This document shows, piece after piece, positions 15,577 to 22,484 of a stretch of 28,199 nt of DNA. Location: positions 1 through 28,199 of the forward strand of contig CASEPH010000432.1 of the NCBI GenBank assembly GCA_949289625.1, written 5' to 3'. How positions within the stretch are numbered: position 1 is the stretch's first letter; each line of letters starts with the position of its first letter. Under the pieces are notes generated by a model. That model was not told where the DNA came from. It ran no database searches and worked only from the letters and a program-made list of their open reading frames with translations. Source of the DNA: an uncultured Clostridia bacterium. Lineage in GTDB: Bacteria; Bacillota_A; Clostridia; Oscillospirales; Oscillospiraceae. Position numbers and translations under genes: made by a program.

Positions 15577-15608
15577 CCGGGGCCGGCATTGCCGGTCCCG
15601 GTTTTTTT
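15577..15608 (+). terminator. Strong terminator of the short LysR-divergent transcript
   Basis: CCGGGGCCGGC pairs with GCCGGTCCCGG (one G-U pair) around ATT, followed by seven T. The T-run touches the stop codon of the minus-strand symporter gene. It is oriented for plus-strand transcription, although no long plus-strand gene precedes it. Confidence 0.85.
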
Positions 15609-17004
15609 ATGTTTCTGCCTCCAGCTTGCCGCTATGCAGCTTTTTGGCAATCCCGCCGCCCAAAATCAACAGCAGGCTGGCGGCAATGCCGATAAACAGG
15701 GGATCGAAGCTGAGCCCTGCCAGTTTCCCCACCAGTACAGCCACCGGCCCCACAATGATGGCGGCCACCGCCCATCGATGGTCCACCTTTCCCGGGAAGA
15801 ACAAGGCTGCACACAGGGGGGCAAATACGGCGGCTGCCCGCAATCCCATGGACATAAAAGCAAAGCCCAGAATCAAATCCCCCAGAGAACCGCAGGAGAG
15901 CACACAGGCCAAGATCAGGATCAGCACGATCCAGGTTTTTCCCAACAGCCGCTGTTTGACGGCTCCATCAAACTTGTGGGTCAGCCGGTTGACAATGTCC
16001 TCGTTGATGATAAAGGAGATTCCCAAAGCCAATCCAGCACCAGTTCCTACCACCGCCACAAACAGGGTGCCAAGGACAATACCGCTGAACACCGGGGGCA
16101 TATACTCCACCACAAAGCTGGTCAGAGCCGTTTTCGCCACGATGCCGGGGTGCGTGGCCCGCATAAACAGGCCCACCAGAATGCCGCCTGCACCGATGGG
16201 AGGGATTAGGAAGGTAGAAATCAGCGCACCGATCCGAGCAGTCCGGTCTGACTTGCTCCAGAGTACCGCCTGGGCATAGGTTTGCGTGGTCAACACGCCC
16301 AGCAGCAGGGAGACACCTGCTCCCAGATCTGTCCCAATGCCTCGGGCAAAGAGGCTGAAAAAGTGAACCTGCTCCGGGTTGTCAATCCCATGAACCATAT
16401 CCACAAAGCCGCCAACACCACCGGACAATACCAGCACCAGAACGCCGCTGCCAATCATGGCCAAATACAGCAGGCCCAGCTTTAAAATGCCCACCATGCC
16501 GGCTCCCTTGGCACCACCAATGACCACATAGAGGATCATAAACACCGTGGTGATGATGAGCTCCGGCACCAGCCCCATCTGAGGAAACAGCACTGCCAGC
16601 ACCGCCGAAGCAGAAATCATTTGGGAGATAATATTGATGAAGGTGCCTACCGCGCTGAGGATTGAGGCGGAGACTCCCGCTGTGGAACCGAACTCATTGT
16701 TGACCATGCCCACCAGGGTATGACCACCGTTGTGCCGGAAGGGACCTACGAAGCCCAGCGCCAACACCAGGCAGGAAATACCGCCGCCCAGGGTAAACCA
16801 CCAGGCCGACAGCCCAAAGTCATAGGCCAGCTGGGCTGTACCTACGGTGGAAGAGCCGCCCACCAGTGTTCCCATAATGATGCCAGCCACCACCACAGCG
16901 CCGTTTTTCTGGCCAGTCTTTTTGTTTTTCATGCCGGAATAGACACTCAGGCCCAGGATCAACACCACCGTCAGGATCAGTCCCGCAAGTTGAAAAGGAT
17001 TCAT
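15607..17004 (-). CDS. Sodium:solute symporter family transporter
   Basis: A 465-residue SSS-family carrier with about 12-13 membrane segments. MGTLVGGSSTVGTAQLAYDFGLSAWWFTLGGGI is the characteristic TM2 region with the GGSSTVG sodium/substrate motif. LLGVLTTQTYAQAVLWSKSD matches the TM6-7 region of the family. It imports a solute with Na+ across the cytoplasmic membrane. The ATG at 17004 follows GAGGTG. It is the last gene of the minus-strand run led by the cyclase-family gene, after DUF3870 and a hairpin. The substrate is unknown; context suggests a carboxylate or phenolic compound for the pathway next to it. Confidence 0.88.
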   Translation of the reverse strand: MNPFQLAGLILTVVLILGLSVYSGMKNKKTGQKNGAVVVAGIIMGTLVGGSSTVGTAQLAYDFGLSAWWFTLGGGISCLVLALGFVGPFRHNGGHTLVGMVNNEFGSTAGVSASILSAVGTFINIISQMISASAVLAVLFPQMGLVPELIITTVFMILYVVIGGAKGAGMVGILKLGLLYLAMIGSGVLVLVLSGGVGGFVDMVHGIDNPEQVHFFSLFARGIGTDLGAGVSLLLGVLTTQTYAQAVLWSKSDRTARIGALISTFLIPPIGAGGILVGLFMRATHPGIVAKTALTSFVVEYMPPVFSGIVLGTLFVAVVGTGAGLALGISFIINEDIVNRLTHKFDGAVKQRLLGKTWIVLILILACVLSCGSLGDLILGFAFMSMGLRAAAVFAPLCAALFFPGKVDHRWAVAAIIVGPVAVLVGKLAGLSFDPLFIGIAASLLLILGGGIAKKLHSGKLEAET

Positions 17005-17040
17005 CGCTTACACCTCAATCATGATTTTTCCTCAAAAAAG

Positions 17041-17094
17041 CAAAAACCGGCCAAAGCCCAGGAACCAGTCCTGTGCTTCGCCGGCTTTTGGATA
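17041..17094 (-). terminator. Imperfect hairpin between DUF3870 gene and symporter
   Basis: A long stem with bulges (CAAAA/TTTTG, CCGGC/GCCGG, AAGC/GCTT, CAGGA/TCCTG) ends on the minus strand with TTTTTGCTTTTTT. It lies between co-directional genes and may be a partial terminator that lowers symporter expression relative to the enzymes. Confidence 0.5.
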
Positions 17095-17143
17095 AGGGGG
17101 TTCCGTCGGGGGCACCGGCGGACATTTACCAAAACAGCAATTA

Positions 17144-17464
17144 TTATTCGGTTTCGCTTTTCAGCATCTCGGCATATTGGGCCCCGATCATTCGGACAGA
17201 ACTGGCCAGAGCTTTTTTCAGGTGTCCCTGATACCGGTGCTCCATTTCCTTGACTAGGGGTTCGATCCCCTGGTTCATGTCGTAGCCGATGATGAGATTG
17301 CTGACAAACTCCTTGGCAAGACCCGTGACCATGGTACACTCGGCGTTATGGACCACGCCGGTATTCATATCGATCACCACCACCAATGCCAGCTCCTCAT
17401 AGATCTTCTGAGCCGTGGTATTGGAGGGCAGCCTTGCATAGCCGGAGAACAGACAAAGATCCAT
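17144..17464 (-). CDS. DUF3870 domain protein
   Basis: A 106-residue protein spanning one DUF3870 domain: LFSGYARLPSNTTAQKIYEELALVVVIDMNTGVVHNAECTMV near the N-terminus and FVSNLIIGYDMNQGIEPLVKEMEHRYQGHLKKALASSVRMI after it. There is no signal peptide or membrane segment. Members often occur beside acyl-CoA or aromatic catabolic genes, but the biochemical role is not known. The ATG at 17464 follows GGAAGGAG. It sits between the dehydrogenase-like gene and the symporter. Confidence 0.8.
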   Translation of the reverse strand: MDLCLFSGYARLPSNTTAQKIYEELALVVVIDMNTGVVHNAECTMVTGLAKEFVSNLIIGYDMNQGIEPLVKEMEHRYQGHLKKALASSVRMIGAQYAEMLKSETE

Positions 17465-17571
17465 TTTTGCTCCTTCCTGCCGGAGAAACAGCCAGCAAAT
17501 CTGCTGCAGAGGGCACGGAGGGGGTACCTCCCACTCAGCAGCCTACACTGGTGCATCCGGCAACGGAACCG

Positions 17572-18549
17572 TTAGACCGGGTCCTCCAGGAACTTCTTCT
17601 CCAGGCGGAAGACCTCGAACAACTGCTTATCCCGCTTGGCCTTCAGCTCCTCGATATCCACATTGGAGTAGTCGTAAAAGCCCTTGCCGGTCTTGATGCC
17701 CAACTCGTTTTTCTCCACCATATCGGCAAGCACGTTGGGTACCACCTCGGTTTTGGGGGGATGGGGCATTTCGTAGCTGTGGTTGCGGAAGTTGTTGGCG
17801 GTCATATCTACGCCGCCAAAGTCCATGCGCTTGCACAGGCCCAGAACACAGGCTCTGGGGATAAAGCTGGCCTTGCAGGCCAAGTCGATGGCCTCGGCGT
17901 CACAGTAGCCGTGCTCCAGCAGATAAAAGACCTCCTGGTTCAGGCACTGCTGCAGCCGGTTGACGATATAACCCCGGATAAACTTCTTCATCAGCACCGC
18001 CGTCTTGCCGCACTTTTTCAGCAGCGCCATAGCCACGTCGGCATATTCCTGGGGGGCCTGCTCGCTCTTCACAACTTCCACCAGGGGAATGAGCTGAGGG
18101 GGCGCATACCAATGACAGATGATCTGCTGGGGCAGAAGCTTCTCCGGTACAATCTCAAAAATATTCAAAGCGGAGGTATTGGAGGCAATGATTACGTCCT
18201 CCGGCACACAGGCGGCCAGTTGCTCATACAGCGCCTCTTTGGCCTCCTTGTTCTCCACAATGGTTTCCTGGATAAAATCAGCGCCGGCCACGGCTTCTTC
18301 CACCGTCAAGGCAAAATTCACCCGCCCCAAAATGGGCTCCACGTCCTGCGCCTGCAGTTCTCCTTCCTCCACGAAGGTCTCCAGCTGCGTTTTCAGAGCA
18401 GCTTTGGCCTTTTCCCGGGTCTTTTCCGACCGGGTCCACATGGTAACCTGGTAGCCGCCCATAGCATAGGTCTGGGCAATGCCAGGTCCCATGGTTCCTG
18501 CGCCCAACACGGCAATCTTTTTGATGTCTTGTAGGGTTTTCATAGTCAT
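17572..18549 (-). CDS. 3-hydroxyacyl-CoA dehydrogenase-family NAD(P)-dependent oxidoreductase
   Basis: A 325-residue Rossmann-fold enzyme. GAGTMG (residues 16-21) binds the dinucleotide. SNTSAL follows at 123-128. His146 and Glu158 have the 12-residue spacing of the family's catalytic His-Glu pair. The usual HFFNP-type motif is HWYAP here, so the Asn is replaced by Ala149. The C-terminal helical domain includes IPRACVLGLCKRMDFGG and ends GIKTGKGFYDYS. It may oxidise a 3-hydroxy acid or CoA ester released by the upstream cyclase-family hydrolase. The ATG at 18549 follows AAAGGA; a second ATG is at 18543. It lies 118 bases after the cyclase gene, across a hairpin. Confidence 0.85.
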   Translation of the reverse strand: MTMKTLQDIKKIAVLGAGTMGPGIAQTYAMGGYQVTMWTRSEKTREKAKAALKTQLETFVEEGELQAQDVEPILGRVNFALTVEEAVAGADFIQETIVENKEAKEALYEQLAACVPEDVIIASNTSALNIFEIVPEKLLPQQIICHWYAPPQLIPLVEVVKSEQAPQEYADVAMALLKKCGKTAVLMKKFIRGYIVNRLQQCLNQEVFYLLEHGYCDAEAIDLACKASFIPRACVLGLCKRMDFGGVDMTANNFRNHSYEMPHPPKTEVVPNVLADMVEKNELGIKTGKGFYDYSNVDIEELKAKRDKQLFEVFRLEKKFLEDPV

Positions 18550-18573
18550 ACGCTTCCTTTGGTCAAATTTGGT

Positions 18574-18622
18574 CTACAGCCATACAAGCCGGAGGTTTTT
18601 CAATCCGGCTTGTATGCTGTAG
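18574..18622 (-). repeat. Long hairpin between cyclase-family and dehydrogenase-like genes
   Basis: CTACAGC-C-ATACAAGCCGGA pairs with TCCGGCTTGTAT-GCTGTAG, a stem of about 19 bp with one bulge and a 10-base loop. No T-run follows on the minus strand, so it looks like a processing or stability element, or weak terminator, within the operon. Confidence 0.6.
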
Positions 18623-18667
18623 CCTATATGAGAAAACTATTTGGGGGTACAAATGATAGGCACTAAA

Positions 18668-19570
18668 TTAGAAGGCGCCCTCTTCCCAAGCCACCAGACG
18701 GACAAAGCCGCCGTCAGCCATCTCGCAGCGGAAGGGGAACGCAGCGATGGTCATGCGCTTGCCGGTAACTTCATCGATGTCGCCGCCGGCATTCTCCACA
18801 GTGCAGACGCCGTGCTGCATGTAGATACGATGGCAGGGCTCGTAATCCGGGAAAGTGACAGTGGGATCCAGGCCAGTGGCCTTCCGGTATGCCTTATCCA
18901 GCCAGGGCATCTGCTCGGACAGGGGATCATGCCACAGGGGAGCGTCGGTGGCGCCCCAGGTGCCGGAGATACCCTTGATGTGCTTCTCCTCCGTGAGATA
19001 CATCGCCAGCTCGGGACCCTCACCGGGATAATAGTTGTAGTACTTGTCGTTGTTGACTCTCCAGTAGTGATGGAAGCCGGTGTTGATGATGACCCAGTCG
19101 TTCTCCCGGACCTCCAGGCCGTCCTTCTTGCAAGCAGCCTCAAACTCCTCGGGCATAATGATGTGCCAGATGTTGCCCATCTTGGCGGGATCGCCCTCAG
19201 CAGCGTTCCACTTCTCCTCAAACTCGTCCTTGAGGTAGCGCATATCAACGATGATACCGGAACCGATGCAGCGGCTCAGGGGAATCTCAGCCAGGGTGTA
19301 GCCATTGCGCTCCCGATCCACTTCCTCCTCATGGAGCACATGGTTGGGGGCATCCATATGGGTACCGGCATGGAGGGTACCGGTATAAGTCATGGTTCTC
19401 TTGTGGAACCGTCCCAGATACTGGCCACGAGGGAAGATCAGATCCTGACGGGCGCCGGGGAAGGGCCACAGGGGGGTGTCAGTGCCCCAGGGCTGGGACA
19501 GATCGTAAATCTTGACCATCTTGGAATCATCGAGGTACTGGTGACACTTGTCTTTGGGCATGTAAGCCAT
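18668..19570 (-). CDS. Cyclase-family metal-dependent hydrolase (kynurenine formamidase-like)
   Basis: A 300-residue enzyme of the putative cyclase family (PF04199). HAGTHMDAPNH (residues 67-77) is the HxGTHxDxxxH metal site, and a later VENAGGD supplies the conserved acidic residue. Members are Mn- or Zn-dependent hydrolases that open amides, lactones or cyclic diketones. There is no signal peptide. It is first in the minus-strand run with the dehydrogenase-like, DUF3870 and symporter genes, behind a MerR-type promoter. A ring-opening role, such as hydrolysis of a dihydrophloroglucinol-like cyclic diketone, is my inference from the athLS genes nearby. The ATG at 19570 follows AGGAGG. Confidence 0.85.
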   Translation of the reverse strand: MAYMPKDKCHQYLDDSKMVKIYDLSQPWGTDTPLWPFPGARQDLIFPRGQYLGRFHKRTMTYTGTLHAGTHMDAPNHVLHEEEVDRERNGYTLAEIPLSRCIGSGIIVDMRYLKDEFEEKWNAAEGDPAKMGNIWHIIMPEEFEAACKKDGLEVRENDWVIINTGFHHYWRVNNDKYYNYYPGEGPELAMYLTEEKHIKGISGTWGATDAPLWHDPLSEQMPWLDKAYRKATGLDPTVTFPDYEPCHRIYMQHGVCTVENAGGDIDEVTGKRMTIAAFPFRCEMADGGFVRLVAWEEGAF

Positions 19571-19657
19571 AGTATATTCCTCCTATAATGATAAAGTATA
19601 TGTATTGAACCGGCTTCCATTCGGTCCAAGCAAGCAGAACCGAGAAGCTCTGTCTAT

Positions 19658-19688
19658 ACTTTACACCTTGGAACTGTTCTAAGGTCAA
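19658..19688 (-). promoter_or_regulatory. MerR-type promoter/operator of the cyclase operon
   Basis: On the minus strand TTGACC (19688-19683) and TAAAGT (19663-19658) are 19 bases apart, too long for unaided RNA polymerase. A dyad, ACCTTGGAA-N3-TTCTAAGGT on the plus strand (19665-19685), fills the spacer. This is the classic layout for MerR activators, and a MerR gene diverges from it. Confidence 0.75.
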
Positions 19689-19695
19689 TAGCCCT

Positions 19696-19724
19696 TTGCA
19701 AATTTTATATTTTTTTGCTATAAT
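19696..19724 (+). promoter_or_regulatory. Promoter of the MerR-family gene
   Basis: TTGCAA (19696-19701), a 17-base spacer and a perfect TATAAT (19719-19724). It diverges from the cyclase promoter, with the two -35 boxes 7 bases apart, so the regulator probably also affects its own expression. Confidence 0.65.
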
Positions 19725-19801
19725 ACTTCTGCGGATGACCTGACGCAGGCTCCCGCTCCGGCAATACTTCCCCCAGGACCACAGAAAGGACGGCGGACTG
19801 C

Positions 19802-20650
19802 TTGAGATATAAAATCGGAGACGTGGCAAAAATATTGGGAATTTCTCCCGATCTGCTGCGCTATTATGAAAAAAAAGGCGTCGTGAAGCCGGTGAAGGAC
19901 CAGGCTAACGACTACCGCTATTATGAGCCCTGGGACATCAATTTTCTCATCGACTGTCTCTGGTACAAAAACTTTGGTTTCGGCATCGAACAGGTGGCCC
20001 GGATCGTCTCTAAGAGCAGCTACGAGGACATCATCGCCATGATGGAGGACAAGGACGGTGAAATCGAGGCCGCCATTCGTCGTCAGGAGCTACTGCTCCG
20101 CCGGGCCAGACAGTATTTGGAGGAGGTCCGCCGGGCTAAGTCTCTGTTGGGCAAGTGTGACCTGGTCTATTCCCCAGAAATCGTCCGGTACCTCAACCGC
20201 TACAATTTTATCTATGACAACAGCAAGGAGCTGCAGGATCTGTCCCACCAGTGGCTCCAGTATATGCCTTTGACCCACCGGTGCTTTGAGATTGGCCAGG
20301 CAGATCTGGAAAACAAAACCGACAACTATGCCTGGGGTTTCTCTCTGGATATGGAATATGTCAAGGAGTTGCAGGTACCCTTGAAAGCGCCCGTCGTACA
20401 TCTTCCCTCCGAGCCCAGCATCCATTCTGTATTTACCAGTTCCGGCAAAAACGCCTTCACGCCCCGGCATCTGAAATTCATTATGGACTATGCCCGAGAG
20501 CAAGGATTGACCGTAGCGGGCAACGCCCGGGGCAACCTGGTCTGCTCGGTACTGGAAAACGACAAGCTTACCGGTTATTTTGAGGTCTGGCTGCCCATCG
20601 TCCCCACCGAGGGGCTGGAGATTCAGCCCACCCCTTCCCCTACCGTCTGA
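19802..20650 (+). CDS. MerR-family transcriptional regulator with C-terminal effector domain
   Basis: A 282-residue protein. Residues 1-70 form the MerR winged HTH (YKIGDVAKILGISPDLLRYYEKKGVVKP). A long dimerisation helix (about 78-116, EIEAAIRRQELLLRRARQYLEEV) follows. Residues about 120-275 look like a BmrR/GyrI-type small-molecule-binding domain. Initiation is at a TTG at 19802 with AAGGA upstream; no ATG fits the HTH beginning. It diverges from the cyclase operon, whose promoter has the 19-bp spacer and dyad typical of MerR control. The ligand is unknown, probably a pathway substrate or intermediate. Confidence 0.88.
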   Translation: MRYKIGDVAKILGISPDLLRYYEKKGVVKPVKDQANDYRYYEPWDINFLIDCLWYKNFGFGIEQVARIVSKSSYEDIIAMMEDKDGEIEAAIRRQELLLRRARQYLEEVRRAKSLLGKCDLVYSPEIVRYLNRYNFIYDNSKELQDLSHQWLQYMPLTHRCFEIGQADLENKTDNYAWGFSLDMEYVKELQVPLKAPVVHLPSEPSIHSVFTSSGKNAFTPRHLKFIMDYAREQGLTVAGNARGNLVCSVLENDKLTGYFEVWLPIVPTEGLEIQPTPSPTV

Positions 20651-20668
20651 CATAATCACGCAAAACGC

Positions 20669-20703
20669 CCCCGCCGCAGCACAAAAGCGATCCTGCGGCG
20701 GGG
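20669..20703. terminator. Convergent hairpin between merR-type and NTF2-like genes
   Basis: CCCCGCCGCAG pairs exactly with CTGCGGCGGGG around a 13-base loop. On the minus strand GGCGTTTTG follows. It lies between the converging MerR and NTF2-like genes. Confidence 0.7.
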
Positions 20704-20716
20704 ATTACCTGGTTCA

Positions 20717-21502
20717 TCAATAGGAGAAGGTTTCGCTCAGTGTCTCATAGGGCTCAGGGATCTTGGGATACTCCGAGGGCACCCGGGTGCGGCTGTACAC
20801 GGCGTATTTGCCAGGACCATCCGGGGGCTGGGACAGGCCGCCGCCCATGGCGGGGGACTTTTTAAGCTCCTTGCCGTCCTTGCCCTTTTCCGGCTCCTTC
20901 TTGGGCTGAGGCGGACGAGGTGGCTTGGGGTCAGCCCAGCTCTCGCCGTAGTTGGCCATGATATCCATACCAATTTGAATATGCAGGAACTTCCACTGGC
21001 CGTTTTCCCAAACGAAATCAGCGCCGTATTTCTCCCACATCCAGCAAGCGGATGCGGTATCCTCCAGGTAGTTTCTCCGAAGGGCGTAGCCCGGCGTGTA
21101 CCACAGGCCCTTGGCGCTCATGCCGTCCTCCGCCACCTCCACAACAGGGGTGGTCAGGGTATGGACCGGCATCTCCACCAGACGGCGTACATCAATGTCG
21201 GGTGCCATCAGTTCTTCCTTCAGCTCCGGTCTGGCCTCAATGATCTGCTGACGGACCGCCTCGCCGGTCACGTCATGGCCCTCACCATAATACTTATACA
21301 TATGCGGCATGGACTTCCAGAATCCGAAGTTCTGCTGCCAGGAGACCTCGTCGGGCTGCTCCTTGGACCAGATGTCCTCCAGCTCGTTGGAGTTCATGTT
21401 GGCAGCATGGTAGTAGCTGTGCCGTGCCATCAGGTTTTCAATCTGCGAAATGGAGGCAATGCGATGGGCCTCCAGGCTCAGTCCATTGAACTTATCCATC
21501 AT
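20717..21502 (-). CDS. NTF2/SnoaL-like protein A, with Pro/Lys-rich insertion
   Basis: A 261-residue protein with an NTF2/SnoaL-like cone fold in residues about 10-185. The N-terminal ISQIENLMARHSYYHAAN helix is followed by PVHTLTTPVVEVAEDGMSAKGLW and by WMWEKYGADFVWENGQWKFLH. Residues about 188-230 form an unusual Pro/Lys/Gly-rich insertion (KPPRPPQPKKEPEKGKDGK). The C-terminus ends EPYETLSETFSY, almost identical to protein C. There is no signal peptide. Such folds serve as cofactor-free dehydratases, isomerases or hydrolases, or as small-ligand binders. The ATG at 21502 follows GGGGGA, and the gene starts 9 bases after protein B. The substrate is unknown. Confidence 0.75.
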   Translation of the reverse strand: MMDKFNGLSLEAHRIASISQIENLMARHSYYHAANMNSNELEDIWSKEQPDEVSWQQNFGFWKSMPHMYKYYGEGHDVTGEAVRQQIIEARPELKEELMAPDIDVRRLVEMPVHTLTTPVVEVAEDGMSAKGLWYTPGYALRRNYLEDTASACWMWEKYGADFVWENGQWKFLHIQIGMDIMANYGESWADPKPPRPPQPKKEPEKGKDGKELKKSPAMGGGLSQPPDGPGKYAVYSRTRVPSEYPKIPEPYETLSETFSY

Positions 21503-21511
21503 ACATCCCCC

Positions 21512-22234
21512 TTATAAATAGCGTTCCGGTCCGTAGCTGAGCTCGGCGGTATGGGTGGCATGGGGTACCGGGAAATGAGGAGACTCATGCCAGCCGTATT
21601 TGCAGTGGTACAGCTCCATGGGAATGGTGGGCTTGGGCAGTGCCTCCATGATCTCCCGCATATCGTCGGCATTGTCGCCACCAGGTGCGGGTCCCATCTT
21701 TCCGGTGAAGGGTTTTCCGGCCTCGCAGCCCAGATCCGTGCCTACAAAGAAGTGCCAGATCTTCCACTGGCCGTCCTCCCGAATGAAGTCCACAGCGTAC
21801 CGCTCGTGCATCCACATGCCGGTGGCCTTTCCGTCCGGGCCCGCATTGGTGACCTGCCCCAGCGAATACCACATTCCCTGGGCCGTCTTGCCGTCCTCCG
21901 CCACCTCTACCAGAGGTGTGGTGAGGGAATGCATCAAAAGTGCGCCCATCTGGAAGTTCTCTGGCTTGACCTCGATCTCCGGATTGACCTTGGCCATCAG
22001 TCGCAGCGTGGCCTCGTCCTGCTTCTCCTTGGCGTCGGCATAGTAGGCGTACATGGTCTCCCGGCCTACCCAGAAGCCCTGGTTGTTGCCCCAGGAGATG
22101 TCGTCCCGGGAAGACCAGATCTCGTCCAGCTCCGCCCGATGGGTCCCCAGAGCATGGTGATAGGCATGGCGTCCCATGACATTTTTGATCTCATATACGT
22201 CATACGCGCGGGACAGCGCCTCGTAATCTGTCAT
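21512..22234 (-). CDS. NTF2/SnoaL-like protein B
   Basis: A 240-residue paralogue of the flanking proteins A and C. The shared core is EIKNVMGRHAYHHALG near the N-terminus, LMHSLTTPLVEVAEDGKTAQGMWYSLG, and WMHERYAVDFIREDGQWKIWH. The C-terminal tail differs (THTAELSYGPERYL) and lacks the SETFSY ending. The frame is open to 22321, but AAAGGAGG lies 9 bases before the ATG at 22234. It is first of a two-gene minus-strand operon with A. A TATAAT at 22278-22283 (minus strand) is the likely -10. Function is unknown; the fold suggests a cofactor-independent enzyme acting on a small cyclic substrate. Confidence 0.75.
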   Translation of the reverse strand: MTDYEALSRAYDVYEIKNVMGRHAYHHALGTHRAELDEIWSSRDDISWGNNQGFWVGRETMYAYYADAKEKQDEATLRLMAKVNPEIEVKPENFQMGALLMHSLTTPLVEVAEDGKTAQGMWYSLGQVTNAGPDGKATGMWMHERYAVDFIREDGQWKIWHFFVGTDLGCEAGKPFTGKMGPAPGGDNADDMREIMEALPKPTIPMELYHCKYGWHESPHFPVPHATHTAELSYGPERYL

Positions 22235-22277
22235 GTGTATGTCCTCCTTTTGTGTGCCCCTGATCTGATCCGGGTCT

Positions 22278-22283
22278 ATTATA
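22278..22283 (-). promoter_or_regulatory. -10 element for the NTF2-like B-A operon
   Basis: A perfect TATAAT on the minus strand 43 bases before the protein B start. No good -35 is visible at 16-19 bases, which suggests activator dependence. The rest of the 250-base divergent gap to gene C shows TATACT at 22413-22418 on the plus strand, also without a clear -35. Confidence 0.5.
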
Positions 22284-22484
22284 GCACAAGCTAAGCCCCC
22301 CACCCACCGACAACTTCCCATCTGGACCCATCAATATCACCACTGCCCCGCTGTTTGAAAATTGACCGTCCCTGTTCGTATTTTGTCTATGGAAAAGCCG
22401 GAACAATCCCGTTATACTGTAAGTATCCCAATTCACCAACACCCTGATGGTCTGATCCAAATATTACCGACAGGGGGCAATCCT

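Noticed and set aside
22264..22458. TCTGATCC repeated at 22264 and 22451 in the divergent gap between NTF2-like genes
   Set aside because: Two copies of an 8-base word without symmetry or promoter alignment are too weak to call an operator.
22362..22484. N-terminal extension of NTF2-like protein C
   Set aside because: The paralogues align from the ATG at 22485, which has a ribosome site; the upstream part covers promoter-like DNA.
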